A stretch of 64,000 nucleotides of DNA, taken from Geodermatophilus sabuli. GTDB lineage: Bacteria > Actinomycetota > Actinomycetes > Mycobacteriales > Geodermatophilaceae. Shown here one piece after another: positions 51,926 to 61,379 of the stretch. Both the position numbers and the translations under genes were made by a program. The stretch lies in contig NZ_JAAGWF010000030.1 in the NCBI RefSeq assembly GCF_010686765.1, positions 1-64,000 on the forward strand, written 5' to 3'. The notes under the pieces are model-generated. The model worked only from the letters and a program-made list of their open reading frames with translations, was not told the DNA's origin and did not search any database. Every line of letters begins with the position of its first letter. Within the stretch, counting starts at the first letter, position 1.

Positions 51926-52733
51926 CCGTATCGGGCACCCGTCCCACCGCGAACACCCGCCGGAAGGGCAGCAGGGTCGTGCCGTCGGGTCGCGGGGGGT
52001 AGGCCGCCCGCAGCGCGGCGGCGTAGGCGTCGCTGAGCTCGGCGGCGTCGGCGTCCCCGAGCCGGCCGAGCACCGGCCGCAGCACCGTGCTGCGCACCCA
52101 CTCCAGCACCGGGTCCGTGCCGCGCAGGACGTGCAGGTACGTCGTCTCCCAGGCGTCGACGCCCAACCCGGCTCCGGTGAGCACGTCCAGGTAGCCGGCC
52201 GGGTCGAGGACCGCGTCCGCCGGCGGGGCGGCACCGCCCAGCAGCGCGGCCCAGCGCGGGGACCGGCACAGGTCGGCCAGCAACCGGTGCGTCGGCGCGC
52301 GGGAGTTCCCCGGCACCTGCAGCGCGAGCGTGCCGCCGGGCGCGAGCTGCCCGGCCCACCGTCGCAGCAGGTCCGCGTGGCCGGGCACCCAGTGCAGGAC
52401 GGCGTTGGTGACCAGGACGTCGACGGGCGCGCCGGGCGTCCAGTCGCGCAGGTCGCCGGCGACGAAGTCCACCCGCCCGGGGACGGCGTGGGCGGCCGCC
52501 GCGGCGAGCATCTGCGGCGAGGAGTCCACGCCGGTCACCCGGGCACCGGGCCAGCGGGCGGCGAGCGACGCGGTGAGGGCACCCTCGCCGCAGCCGAGGT
52601 CGACGACGACCCGGGGTGCGGGGGCGTCGACGCGGGCCAGCAGGTCGGTGAACGGTCGCGCCCGCTCTCCGGCGAACCGCAGGTAGCCGGCCGGGTCCCA
52701 GGCACCGGGCGCCACCCGGGAGGAGCTCGTCAC
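51915..52733 (-). CDS. tam: Trans-aconitate 2-methyltransferase-like protein
   Basis: A 272-residue methyltransferase: WDPAGYLRFAGERARPFTDLLARV is the N-terminal signature of Tam, then VVDLGCGEGALTASLA (SAM motif I), GVDSSPQML, LVTNAVLHWVPGHADLL and FRRVFAVGR near the end. Tam methylates trans-aconitate, a side product that inhibits aconitase. Leaderless start likely: TAGGGT lies eight bases before the GTG at 52733. Confidence 0.9.
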   Translation of the reverse strand: MTSSSRVAPGAWDPAGYLRFAGERARPFTDLLARVDAPAPRVVVDLGCGEGALTASLAARWPGARVTGVDSSPQMLAAAAAHAVPGRVDFVAGDLRDWTPGAPVDVLVTNAVLHWVPGHADLLRRWAGQLAPGGTLALQVPGNSRAPTHRLLADLCRSPRWAALLGGAAPPADAVLDPAGYLDVLTGAGLGVDAWETTYLHVLRGTDPVLEWVRSTVLRPVLGRLGDADAAELSDAYAAALRAAYPPRPDGTTLLPFRRVFAVGRVPDTAST

Positions 52734-52920
52734 GCGGCCCGACCCTAGGGGTCGGCGCCGTCCGGGGACCGTCGGTGCAGCCCGGTACCGTGGCGACCGC
52801 CCAGGGCCCGCAACGCCCGCAACTCCTGACCTCCCGGGGGCCGAGATCACCGCGTCCGTCGACGGCCCGGCCGACCGGCTCGCCCTGCCCGTCCCGGCTG
52901 ACGGTCCCCCCCGGTCCGGC

Positions 52921-53541
52921 CTGTTCGTCGCCTTCGAGGGTGGCGAGGGCGCCGGGAAGTCCACCCAGGTCCGGCTGCTGCAGGAGTGGCTCGCCGCCGA
53001 GGGGCACGCCGCGCGGGCGACGCTCGAGCCGGGGGGCACGCCGGTCGGGGCCGCCGTCCGCGCGATCGTGCTGGACCGGGCGCACACCGGGCTCGCGTCG
53101 CGGGCCGAGGCGCTGCTCTACGCCGCCGACCGGGCCCAGCACGCGCACGCGGTGCTGCGCCCGGCGCTGGCGGCCGGCGAGGTCGTCATCACCGACCGCT
53201 ACATCGACAGCTCACTGGCCTACCAGGGCGCGGGCCGCACCATCCCGCTCGACGACGTCGCCACGATCTCGGGCTGGGCCACCGAGGGTCTCCGGCCCCA
53301 CCTCACGGTGCTGCTCGACGTCCCGCCCGAGACGGGCCTGGCCCGTGCCCGCGGGCGCGCCGAGGCCGACCGGCTGGAGTCGGAGTCCCTGGAGTTCCAC
53401 CAGCGCGTGCGGGCGACCTTCCGGACGCTCGCCGGGACCGACCCCGGCCGCTACCTCGTCCTCGACGCCACCCGCCCGGTCGACGAGCTGGCCGCCGCGG
53501 TGCGCGCCCGGGTCGGGCCCCTGCTGCCGGTGCGCTCGTGA
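52921..53541 (+). CDS. tmk: Thymidylate kinase; start codon unclear
   Basis: A Tmk that phosphorylates dTMP: P-loop FEGGEGAGKSTQ, LEPGGTP (usually REPGGT), TDRYIDSSLAYQG and the LID region GLARARGRAEADR. No ATG, GTG or TTG exists in frame between a stop at 52684 and a GTG at 53068, which is already past the P-loop. The CTG at 52921 gives 206 residues and the usual N-terminus, but there is no Shine-Dalgarno. Codon bias in this frame extends upstream to about 52828, so an N-terminal extension is also possible, joined by a frameshift at the G5 run 52836-52840. Overlaps holB by four bases. Confidence 0.88.
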   Translation: MFVAFEGGEGAGKSTQVRLLQEWLAAEGHAARATLEPGGTPVGAAVRAIVLDRAHTGLASRAEALLYAADRAQHAHAVLRPALAAGEVVITDRYIDSSLAYQGAGRTIPLDDVATISGWATEGLRPHLTVLLDVPPETGLARARGRAEADRLESESLEFHQRVRATFRTLAGTDPGRYLVLDATRPVDELAAAVRARVGPLLPVRS

Positions 53542-54716
53542 CCGGGGACGGCGTCTGGGCGCAGGTAGTCGGCCAGCCGGCGGTCGTCGCCGAGCTGCGG
53601 GCCGCGGTCGCGGACCCGGCGGCCATGACCCACGCCTGGCTGTTCACCGGTCCGCCCGGGTCCGGCCGGTCGGTGGCCGCCCGGGCCTTCGCCGCCGCGC
53701 TGCAGTGCCCCGACGGCGGGGACGGCACCTGCCACGCCTGTCGCACGGTGCTGGCCGGCACCCACGCCGACGTGCACGTCGTGGTCCCCGACGGCCTGTC
53801 GATCGGCGCCCTGGAGGCCCGCGAGCTGGTGCGGGTCGCCGGCCGGGCGCCCTCTCAGGGCCGCTGGCAGGTGATCCTGGTCGAGGACGCCGACCGGATG
53901 ACCGAGCAGGCGGCCAACGCCGTGCTCAAGATGATCGAGGAGCCGCCCGCGCGCACCGTGGTCATGCTCTGCGCGCCGAGCCTGCACCCCGACGACGTCC
54001 CGGTCACCATCCGCTCCCGCTGCCGCGTGGTGGGCCTGCGCACGCCGCCGGTCGACGCGGTGGCCGACGTCCTGGTGCGGCGGGACGGCGTCGACCCGGC
54101 GCTGGCCGCGTGGTCGGCGGCGGCCTCGGGCGGCCACGTGGGGCGGGCCCGGCGCCTGGCGCAGGACGAGGACGCCCGGCTGACCCGCAAGGCGGTGCTC
54201 GACGTCCCGCTGTCGCTGGTCTCCCTCGCCGCCTGCCTCAACGCCGCCGACGACCTGGTCGGAGCGGCGAAGGAGGAGGCCGACGAGGCGACCTCCGCCC
54301 TCGACGGCGCGGAGACCGAGGCGGTCAAGGCCAGCCTGGGCGTCGGGGCGCGTGGTCCGGGCGTCGCGGCGGCGAGCCGGGGGGCCGGGGTGCTCAAGGA
54401 GCTGGAGCGCAAGCAGAAGTCGCGGGCCACCCGGCTGGGTCGCGACTCCCTCGACCGGGCCCTGGTCGACCTCGCCGCGCTCTACCGGGACGCCCTCGTG
54501 CTCGCCGTCCAGCGGGCGGCCGGTGGCGGCGAGCCCCCGACGCTCGCCCATCCCGACCGGCGCACCGACGCCGAGGAGCTCGCCGCGCGGATCGGCCCGG
54601 AGGGCGCGCTGCGGCGCATCGACGCGGTGCTCGCCTGCCGGGTCGCGCTGGAGCAGAACGTGAAGCCGCAGATCGCCCTCGAGGCGCTCACCGTGGCGCT
54701 CCGGCTCCCGGCCTGA
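53538..54716 (+). CDS. holB: DNA polymerase III subunit delta'
   Basis: A 392-residue clamp-loader subunit. AAA+ core: Walker A-like GPPGSGRSVAARAF, zinc-binding cysteines in CPDGGDGTCHACRTV, Walker B region VILVEDADRMTEQAANAVLKMIEEPP and the sensor RSRCRVV (SRC motif). Lys-to-Arg in the Walker A fits delta', which does not hydrolyse ATP. The C-terminal collar domain is long. GTG start coupled to tmk (GTGA), the usual order in actinobacteria. Confidence 0.94.
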   Translation: MTGDGVWAQVVGQPAVVAELRAAVADPAAMTHAWLFTGPPGSGRSVAARAFAAALQCPDGGDGTCHACRTVLAGTHADVHVVVPDGLSIGALEARELVRVAGRAPSQGRWQVILVEDADRMTEQAANAVLKMIEEPPARTVVMLCAPSLHPDDVPVTIRSRCRVVGLRTPPVDAVADVLVRRDGVDPALAAWSAAASGGHVGRARRLAQDEDARLTRKAVLDVPLSLVSLAACLNAADDLVGAAKEEADEATSALDGAETEAVKASLGVGARGPGVAAASRGAGVLKELERKQKSRATRLGRDSLDRALVDLAALYRDALVLAVQRAAGGGEPPTLAHPDRRTDAEELAARIGPEGALRRIDAVLACRVALEQNVKPQIALEALTVALRLPA

Positions 54717-54785
54717 ACGACGGGCCCGTCTCCCCAGCCCCCGCAGGCTCGGGGCGGTGCCCTGCCGGAGGGCCGTGCCACGGTG
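54717..54785. repeat. Post-stop repeat family copy before tRNA-Thr
   Basis: After the holB stop: GACGGGCCCGTCTCC, CCCCAGCCCCCGCAGGCTCG, GGCGGTGCCCTGC and GGAGGGCC. The second half matches the copies at 1-100 and 7795-7855. The first half forms a GACGGGCCCGTC palindrome in place of GAGGACCCC. Confidence 0.65.
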
Positions 54786-54809
54786 TCGTAGGCTGTGCCC
54801 CGCACGCCC

Positions 54810-54882
54810 GCCGCCTTAGCTCAGTCGGTAGAGCATCTCACTCGTAATGAGAAGGTCGTCGGTTCGATTCCGACAGGCGGCT
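54810..54882 (+). tRNA. tRNA-Thr (anticodon CGT)
   Basis: 73 bases fold as a complete cloverleaf. Acceptor GCCGCCT pairs with AGGCGGC, the D arm is GCTCAGTCGGTAGAGC, the anticodon arm TCTCACTCGTAATGAGA presents CGT (reads ACG, Thr), and the T arm has GTCGGTTCGATTCCGAC. The discriminator is T; CCA is not encoded. A TAGGCT hexamer (54790-54795) may be its -10 element. Confidence 0.97.
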
Positions 54883-54953
54883 CTCCTCTCCACAGCGGCT
54901 CCGCCTCCGGGTGGGGCCGTTCTGGCGTCCGCGGAAGGAGCACCCCGCCGGTC

Positions 54954-56294
54954 ATGGAGGTGCTGCTGCTGGGCACCGGGTCGGCCGACGGCTGGCCCAA
55001 CGCCTTCTGCCGGTGTGCCTCCTGCAGCCGGCAGCTCGCCGACGGGGTGCTGCGCACGCCCACCTCCGCCCTGGTCGACGACGTCCTGCTGCTCGACTGC
55101 GGACCCGAGACGCCCCGGTCGGCCCTGCGCGCCGGGCGGCGGCTGGACCGGCTCGAGGCCGTGCTGCTCACCCACGCCCATCCCGACCACAGCGCACCCA
55201 TGGCCCTCCTGGCGCGCAGCTGGGCGGACCGCACCGAACCGCTGCTGCTGGCCGGGCCCGCGGCGGTCCTGGACGACTGGCGGCCCTGGGTCGGTCCCGA
55301 CGCCCGGGTGCGGTGGCAGCCGGTGACGCCCGGGGACCGGTTCTCGATCGGCCGGTACGCGGTCGAGGCGTTGGCCGCCGACCACGACGAGCCGGCCGTG
55401 CTGTGGCTGGTCACCGACGGCGAGGGACGGCGGCTGCTCTACGCGACAGACACCGGGCCCCTGCCGGCGGGCACCGTCGCGGCGCTCACCGGCCGCCGGC
55501 TGGACCTGCTGCTGCTGGAGGACACCTTCGGGGACTCGGCGACGCACGGCACCCGCCACCTCGACCTTCGGTCCTTCGCCGCGGAGACCGCCCGCCTCCG
55601 CCGGGCCGGCGCCCTCGACGACGACAGCCGCGTGGTCGCCGTCCACCTCAGCCACCACAACCCGCCGGAGGAGGAGCTCGGCCGGCGCCTCGCGGAGCTC
55701 GGCGCGTCCGCCGGCCGGGACGGGGAGGTGGTGCTGTCCGGGGCCGGCCAGCGGCGGACGCCGGCGCACCGCACCCTCGTCCTCGGCGGCGCGCGCTCCG
55801 GCAAGTCGACGGCCGCCGAGCGCCTCCTGGCCGCCGAGCCGGACGTCACCTACGTCGCCACCGGGCGCCCGCCGGACGACGCCGATGCGGACTGGGCGCA
55901 GCGCGTCCGCCACCACCGGGAACGGCGGCCGGCGACCTGGCGCACGCTCGAGACCACCGACCTCGCCCGGGCCCTCGACGAGGCCCGCGGCCCGGTGCTC
56001 GTCGACTGCCTCGGCACCTGGCTCACCGCCGTCCTCACCGACGCCGGCGCGTGGGACGACGTCGCCAGGTGGGAGGAGCGCGCGCAGCGGCAGGTGGACG
56101 AGCTGCTGCGGGCCTGGCGGTCGGTCGACGTCCCGGTGGTCGCGGTGAGCAACGAGGTCGGCTCGGGCGTCGTCCCGGCACACCGGTCGGGCGGGGTCTT
56201 CCGGGACTGGCTCGGGCGGCTCAACCAGGCGGTCGCCGCGGCCAGCGAGCGTTCGCTGCTGCTGGTCGCCGGCCGGGTGGTCGAGCTGCCCTGA
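54954..56294 (+). CDS. cobU: MBL-fold hydrolase fused to CobU (adenosylcobinamide kinase/guanylyltransferase)
   Basis: A 446-residue fusion. Residues 1 to about 260 are a metallo-beta-lactamase-fold protein of the PhnP/RNase Z-like type with CRCASC near the N-terminus, THAHPDHSAP as the metal motif, AADHDE, YATDTG and HLSHHN. From about 270 follows CobU: P-loop GGARSGKST, ATGRPPDD, RPATWRTLET, VDCLGTWLT and VSNEVGSGVVP. CobU phosphorylates and guanylylates adenosylcobinamide. The MBL half may act on a corrinoid or cyclic phosphate intermediate, which is not shown. The ATG at 54954 is 14 bases after AGGAG. Confidence 0.9.
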   Translation: MEVLLLGTGSADGWPNAFCRCASCSRQLADGVLRTPTSALVDDVLLLDCGPETPRSALRAGRRLDRLEAVLLTHAHPDHSAPMALLARSWADRTEPLLLAGPAAVLDDWRPWVGPDARVRWQPVTPGDRFSIGRYAVEALAADHDEPAVLWLVTDGEGRRLLYATDTGPLPAGTVAALTGRRLDLLLLEDTFGDSATHGTRHLDLRSFAAETARLRRAGALDDDSRVVAVHLSHHNPPEEELGRRLAELGASAGRDGEVVLSGAGQRRTPAHRTLVLGGARSGKSTAAERLLAAEPDVTYVATGRPPDDADADWAQRVRHHRERRPATWRTLETTDLARALDEARGPVLVDCLGTWLTAVLTDAGAWDDVARWEERAQRQVDELLRAWRSVDVPVVAVSNEVGSGVVPAHRSGGVFRDWLGRLNQAVAAASERSLLLVAGRVVELP

Positions 56295-56312
56295 GCCCGG
56301 CGCCGGACACGC

Positions 56313-56349
56313 CGACGGCGGTGCACCCGGTGGGGGTGCACCGCCGTCG
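56313..56349. terminator. Long perfect hairpin between cobU and ppa
   Basis: CGACGGCGGTGCACCC (56313-56328) pairs with GGGTGCACCGCCGTCG (56334-56349) around a five-base loop: a 16-base perfect stem between two convergent genes, so it probably ends both transcripts. Confidence 0.85.
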
Positions 56350-56394
56350 ACGTCCGTCGTGCGCTCGGGCGAGGGGCCGAGGTGGCCACCCCTC

Positions 56395-56442
56395 AGGGGC
56401 CCGCGCCGAGCGTGCGCGGCGTGGGGGAGGGGTGGTCCTCCT
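56395..56442. repeat. Diverged post-stop repeat after ppa
   Basis: On the minus strand after the ppa stop: AGGAGGACC, then CCCCTCCCCCACG and a diverged CGCTCGGCGCGGGCCCCTG. Element order and position match the other copies. Confidence 0.5.
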
Positions 56443-56934
56443 TCAGTGGTGGTCCTCGTCCTTGGCGCGCTGGATCGAGGCGTGGATCTCCGCCTCGGCA
56501 TCGTCGCGGCCGACCCACTCGGCGCCCTCGACCGACTTGCCCGGCTCGAGGTCCTTGTAGGTCTCGAAGAAGTGCTGGATCTCCAGCCGGTCGAACTCGG
56601 AGACGTCGGTGATGTCCTGGAAGTGGGCCATCCGCGGATCGGTCGCCGGAACGGTGAGGACCTTGTCGTCCCCGCCCTTCTCGTCGGTCATCCGGAACAT
56701 GCCGATGGCCCGGCAGGTGATGAGGCAGCCGGGGAAGGTCGGCTCCTCCAGGAGGACCAGGGCGTCGAGCGGGTCGCCGTCCTGGCCGAGGGTGTTCTCG
56801 ATGTACCCGTAGTCCGCCGGATAGCGGGTTGAGGTGAAGAGCATCCGGTCCAAGCGGATGCGTCCGGTGGCGTGGTCCAGCTCGTACTTGTTCCGCTGGC
56901 CCTTCGGGATCTCTACCGTCACGTCGAACTGCAC
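56443..56934 (-). CDS. ppa: Inorganic pyrophosphatase (family I)
   Basis: A 163-residue soluble pyrophosphatase: [18 protein letters not shown], the [22 protein letters not shown] signature with metal-binding aspartates, and [13 protein letters not shown]. It removes PPi from biosynthesis; the membrane pump HppA in the same window uses PPi for energy. GTG start; CACACT seven bases upstream could give a leaderless mRNA. Divergent from dacB with only eight bases between the annotated starts. Confidence 0.96.
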   Translation of the reverse strand: MQFDVTVEIPKGQRNKYELDHATGRIRLDRMLFTSTRYPADYGYIENTLGQDGDPLDALVLLEEPTFPGCLITCRAIGMFRMTDEKGGDDKVLTVPATDPRMAHFQDITDVSEFDRLEIQHFFETYKDLEPGKSVEGAEWVGRDDAEAEIHASIQRAKDEDHH

Positions 56935-56942
56935 GGGTCGTA

Positions 56943-58412
56943 GTGTGGCCCACTGGATCCCGGCCGACCGCCGGAGGTCGTTCCAGGGGGTGCACCATCG
57001 CGTCGAGCGGGCCGGCGACCGTCACGCCGAAGTACTCGCGGCTGCGTCGCCGGCTGCTGCTCGCCACGCTCGTCGTGGTCCTCGCGGTGGCCGCCGGCGT
57101 CTGGTTCCTCGTCGCGCCCGGCACCGACGACGCCGCGCCCGACCCGGCCGCCCCCGAGGCCCGCTTGCCGGAGGTGGCCGCCGCATCCCCCGCGCTCGCC
57201 GCGCTGACCACCTCGGCCCCGGTGCCCGACGGGGACCTGCTCGCCGACGAGCTGTCGCCGCTGCTGGGCGTCCCCGCCCTCGGCCCCGGCGTCTCCGCCG
57301 AGGTCGTCGACGTGGCGACCGGTGAGACCCTCCTCGACCAGGACGCCGGGTCGCCGTCGGTCCCCGCCTCCACCGCCAAGCTGCTCACCGCCGTCGCGGC
57401 GCTCACCACGCTGGGCCCGGGGACGACCTTCGAGACGACGGTGGTCGCCGGCAGCACGCCGGGCGAGGTGGTGCTCGTCGGCGGCGGCGACCCGACCCTG
57501 TCGCGGACCGAGCCGTCGCAGACCTACCCCGGCGCGGCCACCGTCGCCGACCTCGCGGGGCAGGTGCGCTCGGCGCTGCCGCCCGGCGCGCCGGTGAGCC
57601 GGGTCGTGGTCGACAGTTCCCTGTTCACCGGCCCGCTGACCGCCTCCGGCTGGGGTCCGGGGGATGCGCCGTCCACCTACGCCGCCCCGGTGACCGCCAC
57701 CGCCGTCGACGGCGCGCGGGTCCGGCCGGGGGAGAACCCGCGCAGCGGCCAGCCGGGACTGGACGCCGGAGCCGCCCTCGCCGACGCCCTCGGCGTGCCG
57801 AGGGCGACGGTCGCCCTCGGCACGGCCCCCGCCGGCGCGCAGACCCTGGGCACCGTGTCGTCGGCTCCGGTCGCCCGGCTGGTGGAGCAGGCGCTGTCGC
57901 AGTCGGACAACCTGCTCGCCGAGTCGCTGGCCCGGCACGTGGCTCTGGCCCGCGACCTGCCCGCCACGTTCGAGGGCTCGGCGACGGCGGTGACCGACGC
58001 GCTCGCCGACGCCGGGCTCGACGTCACCGGCGTCGCCCTGTCGGACGCCAGCGGTCTGTCCCTGGAGGACCGGGTGCCCGTGGCGCTGCTCGCCGACCTG
58101 CTCACCGCCGCCGCCGACGGGAGCCTGGAGGACGGTTCCGCCGTCCTCTCCGGGTTGGCCGTCGCCGGCTACGACGGCACCCTGGCCGATCGCGGCGACG
58201 ACGACCCGGCGACCGCGCCGGGCACCGTCCGCGCCAAGACCGGCACCCTGCTGGGCGTGCACGCCCTCGCCGGCACCGTCGTCACCGTCGACGGGCGGCT
58301 GCTGGTCTTCGCGCTGGTCGCCGACGGTGCGCCGGCCAACGGCGCGGCGGCCGAGGACGCCCTGGACGAGGTCGCGGCCGCGCTGGCCGGTTGCGGCTGC
58401 CGCGTACCGTGA
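56943..58412 (+). CDS. dacB: D-alanyl-D-alanine carboxypeptidase/endopeptidase (PBP4 family)
   Basis: A PBP4-type serine peptidase for peptidoglycan: one transmembrane anchor (about 37-57), SxxK motif STAK (143-146), SDN motif ([10 protein letters not shown]) and KTG motif (RAKTGTLLG). The N-terminal region includes [17 protein letters not shown]. The start is uncertain. GTG 56943 is the only ordinary in-frame start before the membrane helix but almost abuts ppa and overlaps a possible promoter; an AGGGGG six bases before an ATC at about 56997 is the best ribosome-binding site. Length 489 from the GTG. Confidence 0.9.
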   Translation: MWPTGSRPTAGGRSRGCTIASSGPATVTPKYSRLRRRLLLATLVVVLAVAAGVWFLVAPGTDDAAPDPAAPEARLPEVAAASPALAALTTSAPVPDGDLLADELSPLLGVPALGPGVSAEVVDVATGETLLDQDAGSPSVPASTAKLLTAVAALTTLGPGTTFETTVVAGSTPGEVVLVGGGDPTLSRTEPSQTYPGAATVADLAGQVRSALPPGAPVSRVVVDSSLFTGPLTASGWGPGDAPSTYAAPVTATAVDGARVRPGENPRSGQPGLDAGAALADALGVPRATVALGTAPAGAQTLGTVSSAPVARLVEQALSQSDNLLAESLARHVALARDLPATFEGSATAVTDALADAGLDVTGVALSDASGLSLEDRVPVALLADLLTAAADGSLEDGSAVLSGLAVAGYDGTLADRGDDDPATAPGTVRAKTGTLLGVHALAGTVVTVDGRLLVFALVADGAPANGAAAEDALDEVAAALAGCGCRVP

Positions 58413-58416
58413 GGCG

Positions 58417-59499
58417 ATGAGCAGCCCTTCCTCGATGGTCGACTGGGAGCTCGCCGGGCGCACCGCCCGCCGGCTGGTCGGCCCCGGCCCGCAGACCACC
58501 CGCGAGGAGGCCGCCGCCGTCGTCCGCGAGCTGCACGAGGCGGCCGCCACCGCCGTCGCGCACGTCGAGGACCTGACCGGCCTGCGCGCCCTGCCCGGCG
58601 GCCCCGTCCCCGAGATCGCCGTCGTCGACCGCCCCGGCTGGGTCGACGTCAACACCGCCGGCATGGCCGCGCTGCTCGACCCGCTGGTCGACGCGCTGGC
58701 TGCCAAGCAGGACTCCCGCCCCGGCCCCCTGGCCATGGCGATCGGCTCCCGGGCCACCGGGGTGCAGGCCGGCGGCGTGCTGGCCTTCCTGTCCTCCCGG
58801 GTGCTCGGCCAGTACGAGGTCTTCGGCAGCGGCGGCCGGCTGCTGCTGGTCGCCCCGAACATCGTCGACGCCGAGCGCCGCCTGGGCGTCGACCCGAGCG
58901 ACTTCCGGCTGTGGGTGTGCCTGCACGAGGTGACCCACCAGCTGCAGTTCACCGCCGTCCCCTGGCTGCGCGGGCACCTCGAGGCCCAGATCGGCGAGTT
59001 CGTCGAGGCCACCGACCTCACCCCCGAGGTGCTGCGGGAGCGGCTGCGCGACGTGCTGCACAGCATCGGCGACGCCGTCCGCGGCGGCGACGAGGACGAC
59101 GGCGGGCTGCTGGCGCTCATCCGCGACCCCCGGCAGAAGGCCGTGCTGGACCGCGTCACCGCGGTCATGAGCCTCGTCGAGGGGCACGCCGAGTTCGTCA
59201 TGGACGGCGTCGGCCCCGACGTCGTGCCGTCGGTGAAGACGCTGCGCAAGCGGTTCGCCCAGCGGCGCAAGGGCCGCGGCCCGCTCGACCGCGTGCTGCG
59301 CCGGCTGCTGGGCCTGGAGCAGAAGATGAAGCAGTACGCCGACGGCCGGCACTTCGTCGGCGGCGTGGTCGACCTCGTCGGCATGGAGGGCTTCAACCGG
59401 GTGTGGTCGGGACCGGAGACGCTCCCGCGCATCGAGGAGCTCACCGAGCCGGCCCGCTGGGTCGAACGGGTGCACGGCCGCCCCGCCATCCCCGCCTGA
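58417..59499 (+). CDS. DUF2342 zinc-dependent metallopeptidase-like protein
   Basis: A 360-residue protein of the actinobacterial DUF2342 family (often labelled coenzyme F420 biosynthesis-associated). HEVTHQLQF is the zinc motif, and [14 protein letters not shown] downstream could give the third ligand. [31 protein letters not shown] is a conserved helix pair. Substrate unknown. Leaderless start likely: TACCGT six bases before the ATG, inside the end of dacB. In mycobacteria it has the same neighbours (Rv3626c). Confidence 0.88.
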   Translation: MSSPSSMVDWELAGRTARRLVGPGPQTTREEAAAVVRELHEAAATAVAHVEDLTGLRALPGGPVPEIAVVDRPGWVDVNTAGMAALLDPLVDALAAKQDSRPGPLAMAIGSRATGVQAGGVLAFLSSRVLGQYEVFGSGGRLLLVAPNIVDAERRLGVDPSDFRLWVCLHEVTHQLQFTAVPWLRGHLEAQIGEFVEATDLTPEVLRERLRDVLHSIGDAVRGGDEDDGGLLALIRDPRQKAVLDRVTAVMSLVEGHAEFVMDGVGPDVVPSVKTLRKRFAQRRKGRGPLDRVLRRLLGLEQKMKQYADGRHFVGGVVDLVGMEGFNRVWSGPETLPRIEELTEPARWVERVHGRPAIPA

Positions 59500-59507
59500 G
59501 GACGACG

Positions 59508-60533
59508 GTGGCCGGTCCGCCGCGGGCCGTCGCCGTGCTGCGGCACGCCGTCCGGTCCGGGCTCCGGCGGTCGGGCCGGCCGGTCCTGGCGGCGTGCAGC
59601 GGGGGGGCGGACTCCGTGGCCCTGGCCGCGGCGCTGGCCTTCGAGGCCCGGGACGCCGGCGTCCGGGTCGGTGGCGTGACCGTCGACCACGGCCTGCAGC
59701 CCGGCTCGGCCGACCGGGCCACCGCCACGGCCGACCTGCTGCGGGGGTTGGGCCTGGACCCGGTCGAGGTGCTGCGGGCCGAGGTGCGCCGCGAGGGCGG
59801 TCCGGAAGGGGCGGCCCGGGCCGCCCGCCACGCGGTGCTGGCCGAGGCCGCCACCGCGGCCGGCGCCCGCGTCGCGCTCGGCCACACCCTCGACGACCAG
59901 GCCGAGACGGTGCTCCTGGGACTGGGCCGTGGCTCCGGACCCCGCAGCGTGGCCGGCATGGTCGAGCACCGGGACGTCGGCGGGGTGACCTGGTGGCGGC
60001 CGCTGCTCGGCGTCCGGCGCGAGACGGCCCGCCGCGCCTGTGCCGACCAGGGCCTGCCCGTGTGGGACGACCCGTGGAACTCCGACCCCGCCTACCAGCG
60101 GGTGCGGCTGCGCACCGAGGTGCTGCCGCTGCTCGAGGGGGTGCTCGGCGGCGGTGTCGCGCCGGCGCTGGCCCGCACCGCCGCGATGCTCCGCGAGGAC
60201 CTCGACGCCCTGGACGCGCTGGCCGCCCGGGAGCGCACCCGGCTCGCCGGGGCCGACGGACTGCCCGCCGCCGAGCTGGCGGGCCTCCCGGCCGCCCTGC
60301 GCCGGCGGGTGCTCCGCAGCTGGCTGTCCGACGCCGGCGTGCCCGATCTGCAGGCCGTCCACCTGGCGGCCGCCGACGCGCTGCTCACCCGCTGGCGCGG
60401 GCAGGGCCGGGTCGACCTACCGGGCGGCTCGGGCGTGCTCCGGACGTCTGGCAGGCTGGTGCTCCTGCCCCCCGACGAGCGGTCCCCGCGTCCCGGGGGC
60501 GCACCCCACAGCCCCGAGGAGCCTTCCGCGTGA
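59508..60533 (+). CDS. tilS: tRNA(Ile)-lysidine synthetase
   Basis: A 341-residue TilS that converts C34 of tRNA-Ile(CAU) to lysidine: PP-loop SGGADS at 31-36, [40 protein letters not shown] and the C-terminal [10 protein letters not shown]. Short form without the extra C-terminal domain, as in mycobacteria. GTG start; its end overlaps hpt by four bases. Confidence 0.94.
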   Translation: MAGPPRAVAVLRHAVRSGLRRSGRPVLAACSGGADSVALAAALAFEARDAGVRVGGVTVDHGLQPGSADRATATADLLRGLGLDPVEVLRAEVRREGGPEGAARAARHAVLAEAATAAGARVALGHTLDDQAETVLLGLGRGSGPRSVAGMVEHRDVGGVTWWRPLLGVRRETARRACADQGLPVWDDPWNSDPAYQRVRLRTEVLPLLEGVLGGGVAPALARTAAMLREDLDALDALAARERTRLAGADGLPAAELAGLPAALRRRVLRSWLSDAGVPDLQAVHLAAADALLTRWRGQGRVDLPGGSGVLRTSGRLVLLPPDERSPRPGGAPHSPEEPSA

Positions 60534-61114
60534 GTCAGCCCGCCACCGATCACGGAGAGCTCGGCAACCACCACGGGTACGGCCCCGACATCGACCACGT
60601 GCTGCTCAGCGAGGAGCAGATCCGGGAGAAGATCGAGGAGCTCGCAGCCCAGATCGCGGTCGACTACGCGGGCAAGGAGGTCCTCCTCGTCGGCGTCCTC
60701 AAGGGCGCGGTGCTGTTCATGAGCGACTTCGCCCGGGCGCTGCGGCTGCCCACCCAGATGGAGTTCATGGCCGTGTCGTCCTACGGCTCGGCGACCAGCT
60801 CCTCGGGTGTCGTCCGCATCCTCAAGGACCTCGACCGCGACATCAGCGACCGCCACGTGCTGGTCATCGAGGACATCATCGACTCCGGGCTGACGCTGTC
60901 CTGGCTGCTGAAGAACCTCGGCGGACGGCGTCCCGCGTCCCTCGAGGTCTGCGCCCTGCTCCGCAAGCCCGACGCGGTCAAGGTCGACGTGCCGGTCCGC
61001 TACGTCGGCTTCGACATCCCCAACGAGTTCGTCGTCGGCTACGGACTCGACTACGCCGAGCGCTACCGCGACCTGCCCTACATCGCGACGCTCAAGCCCG
61101 AGGTGTACCAGTGA
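60530..61114 (+). CDS. hpt: Hypoxanthine phosphoribosyltransferase
   Basis: A 194-residue purine salvage enzyme that makes IMP or GMP from PRPP. The PRPP loop is [18 protein letters not shown], followed by [35 protein letters not shown] at the C-terminus (given here in outline: [15 protein letters not shown] and [13 protein letters not shown]). GTG start with GAGGAG upstream, coupled to tilS (GTGA). Confidence 0.95.
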   Translation: MSQPATDHGELGNHHGYGPDIDHVLLSEEQIREKIEELAAQIAVDYAGKEVLLVGVLKGAVLFMSDFARALRLPTQMEFMAVSSYGSATSSSGVVRILKDLDRDISDRHVLVIEDIIDSGLTLSWLLKNLGGRRPASLEVCALLRKPDAVKVDVPVRYVGFDIPNEFVVGYGLDYAERYRDLPYIATLKPEVYQ

Positions 61115-61379
61115 CACCGTCGACCTCCCGGTCGACACCGCGGCCTGGAGCCGTCCCCCGCGCGCTCTGAGCGCTGGGTCCAGGACGGACACCCGGCCGG
61201 GGGATCTCCGGGTACCTCGCTGCTTCCGCACAGCTGTCACACAGGGTCTCCGGTGTACCGTCGCCTGCAACGACGCCTCCGAGCGCCGGGGTGCCCGCCC
61301 GGGTCGCAGGGAGCGTCCCCCGGACGATCAGGAGGGTGGACGGGCCAGGCCGGAGCCCCCGGCCGCCCGGCATCGGTGT
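61115..61379. other. Intergenic region with ftsH promoter
   Basis: 265 bases without a gene. TACCGT (61256-61261) is the best -10; 120 bases of GC-rich leader follow, with AGGAGGG about 40 bases before the start codon. The string TGTCACA (61235-61241)-N17-CGTC (61259-61262) overlaps it and resembles ECF41 promoters, probably by chance. No RNA motif recognised. Confidence 0.45.

Noticed and set aside
54795-54953. Upstream extension of the cobU fusion frame
   Set aside because: It crosses the tRNA-Thr gene, so it cannot be coding there.
61235-61262. ECF41-like promoter before ftsH
   Set aside because: TGTCACA and CGTC are present but the spacing differs by one base from the paired promoters at 17.2-17.3 kb, and an ordinary TACCGT -10 explains the region.
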